Below, in pieces: positions 63,074-64,000 of a stretch of DNA of 64,000 nt. Under the pieces are notes generated by a model, which saw only the letters and a list, made by a program, of their open reading frames with translations, searched no databases and had not been told where the DNA came from. This DNA is from Chromobacterium violaceum ATCC 12472 (GTDB lineage: Bacteria > Pseudomonadota > Gammaproteobacteria > Burkholderiales > Chromobacteriaceae). Both the position numbers and the translations under genes were made by a program. Within the stretch, counting starts at the first letter, position 1. Each line of letters starts with the position of its first letter. The stretch lies in the NCBI RefSeq assembly GCF_000007705.1, contig NC_005085.1:620001-684000 (forward strand). Reading direction: 5' to 3'.

Positions 63074-64000
63074 AGACTGACTCCGCTGTTGTTGGTTGGC
63101 GTCTTGCTGACGTGGTTGACGCCGGTCGCGGCGCAAACCCCCGACTATATCATTCAAAGCAACGGCGCGCCGATGCGCGCGCTGGTGCAGCCGCCCGGCT
63201 ATACGCCGAGACTGGCGCCGGCGACGGCGGCCGCCGTCCCGGCCGCGCCTGCGGCCAGGGCCGATCTGCCGGCATCCGGCGCATTGGCGGCGAAACCGGC
63301 GGCCGCCCGGCCCAAGGTGAGAATCGGCGTGATCCTGCCGGCGGAATCGTCGGCGCTGGGCGAGGCGGCGGCCGTGGTGCGCAGCGGCGTCGAGGCCGCG
63401 GCCCAGGTGGATCAGAGCGCCGAGCTCTACAGCGTGGATGCCACCGGCGACAACGTGGTGGAGCGCTACCGCGCGGCGGTGGCGGACGGCGTCAACGTGG
63501 TGATCGGCCCGCTGTCGCGCGACTCCATCGTCAAGCTGGCGCCGTCGGTGACGGTGCCGACGCTGGCGCTGAACTCCGTCGGCCGCGAGGCGGCGGCCAA
63601 TCCCAAGCTGTATTCGCTGTCGCTGATCGTCGAGGGCGAGGCCCGCCAGCTGGCGCGGCTGATGCGCGACGACAGCCGCGCCGCGCCGTTGCTGGTGGTC
63701 GGTGGCGACGCGCTGTCGCAGCGGCTGGGCAAGGCCTTCGCCGACGAGTGGCGCGCGGCGGCCGGCAAGCCGGTGCGGCAGATGGCTTTCGACGCCAACG
63801 ACATGGCCCCGCTGCTGCAGGCGGCCGGCCAGGCCGACGCGGTCGCGCTGGCGCTGGACGTGGCGCAGGCGGCCAGGCTGAAGTCCGCGCTGACGCCCGA
63901 TGTGCCGGTGTACGGCACTTCGCAGCTGAACGTCGGCGGCATGCAGCCGGAACTGGCCGGCGTGCGCTTCATCGACATGCCGTGGTTCCTGATGCCCGCC
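63068..64000 (+). CDS. LpoA/LppC family penicillin-binding protein activator (3' end outside window)
   Basis: The first 311 residues are visible. A signal peptide (MQRLTPLLLVGVLLTWLTPVAAQ) without a clear lipobox cysteine is followed by an Ala/Pro-rich linker. A periplasmic-binding-like domain begins 'VRIGVILPAESSALGEAAAVV', with 'NVVIGPLSRDSIVKLAPSV' and 'PLLVVGGDALSQRLGKAFADEW' as in LppC/LpoA C-terminal domains. LpoA activates PBP1a in Gammaproteobacteria. The gene is divergent from rsmI, the usual genomic partner of this family. Confidence 0.88.
   Translation, partial: MQRLTPLLLVGVLLTWLTPVAAQTPDYIIQSNGAPMRALVQPPGYTPRLAPATAAAVPAAPAARADLPASGALAAKPAAARPKVRIGVILPAESSALGEAAAVVRSGVEAAAQVDQSAELYSVDATGDNVVERYRAAVADGVNVVIGPLSRDSIVKLAPSVTVPTLALNSVGREAAANPKLYSLSLIVEGEARQLARLMRDDSRAAPLLVVGGDALSQRLGKAFADEWRAAAGKPVRQMAFDANDMAPLLQAAGQADAVALALDVAQAARLKSALTPDVPVYGTSQLNVGGMQPELAGVRFIDMPWFLMPA

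Overview
The window reads as chromosome of a high-GC betaproteobacterium of the order Neisseriales, most likely Chromobacterium or a close relative. The basis is gene content (betaproteobacterial DUF2970, DUF2909, DUF3106 and DUF3619 proteins, a short-form HisG, a caa3-type cytochrome oxidase locus) and codon use. Genus assignment is inference, because no database search was possible.

Layout. Positions 1-3.5 kb hold an AhpD-like/DUF2798 gene pair divergent from a LysR regulator, then a leftward ECF sigma factor operon (sigma, DUF3619, DUF3106, RDD). Positions 3.7-7.1 kb are the branched-chain amino acid operon ilvI-ilvH-ilvC with a clear terminator. Positions 7.2-12.3 kb carry two small lipoproteins, psd, a DUF2860 outer membrane protein and a divergent two-component system. 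leuA follows, with an unusual N-terminal helix-turn-helix extension, then two tandem paralogous membrane proteins and bioD. Positions 16.5-24.9 kb are a complete cytochrome c oxidase biogenesis locus: subunits II, I and III, CtaG, SURF1, haem A and haem O synthases and SCO. Positions 25.7-36.7 kb are one long rightward array with all his genes except hisZ, interrupted by a substrate-binding protein, a VOC protein and a DUF3617 protein, and continuing into hinT and tatABC. Then come a chemotaxis receptor, tatD, an outer membrane protein, a heterodimeric ABC exporter (mdlAB-like), a bestrophin and an orphan nuoA. Positions 45-48.5 kb are a loosely packed accessory stretch with a PAS-LuxR regulator plus cupin pair and two unknown genes. 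After 62 kb the conserved chromosome resumes with rsmI and lpoA.

The main discovery is an integrated element of about 13.5 kb (about 48.54-62.05 kb) in the 3' end of a tRNA-Leu(CAA) gene. It looks like a P4-type phage satellite: P4-family integrase, AlpA regulator, TOPRIM primase-helicase, Ogr/Delta zinc-finger activator, an Ash/P4-like leader, and an iteron array next to the primase gene that looks like a replication origin. Unlike P4, it carries its own P2 gpN-type major capsid gene, preceded by a helical Sid/Psu-like gene of about P4 Sid size. These lie in one leftward unit (alpA, Sid-like, capsid, Ogr/Delta). A perfect palindrome sits where P2/P4 late-activator boxes are found, centred about 55 bases upstream of a plausible start site.

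The element also carries AT-rich cargo at both ends: an AAA ATPase plus a PD-(D/E)XK nuclease-like partner on the left, and an HNH-type protein on the right. Both are candidate anti-phage genes. Integrase arm-type repeats occur at both ends. The element appears to have separated the tRNA gene from its original terminator and supplied a replacement.
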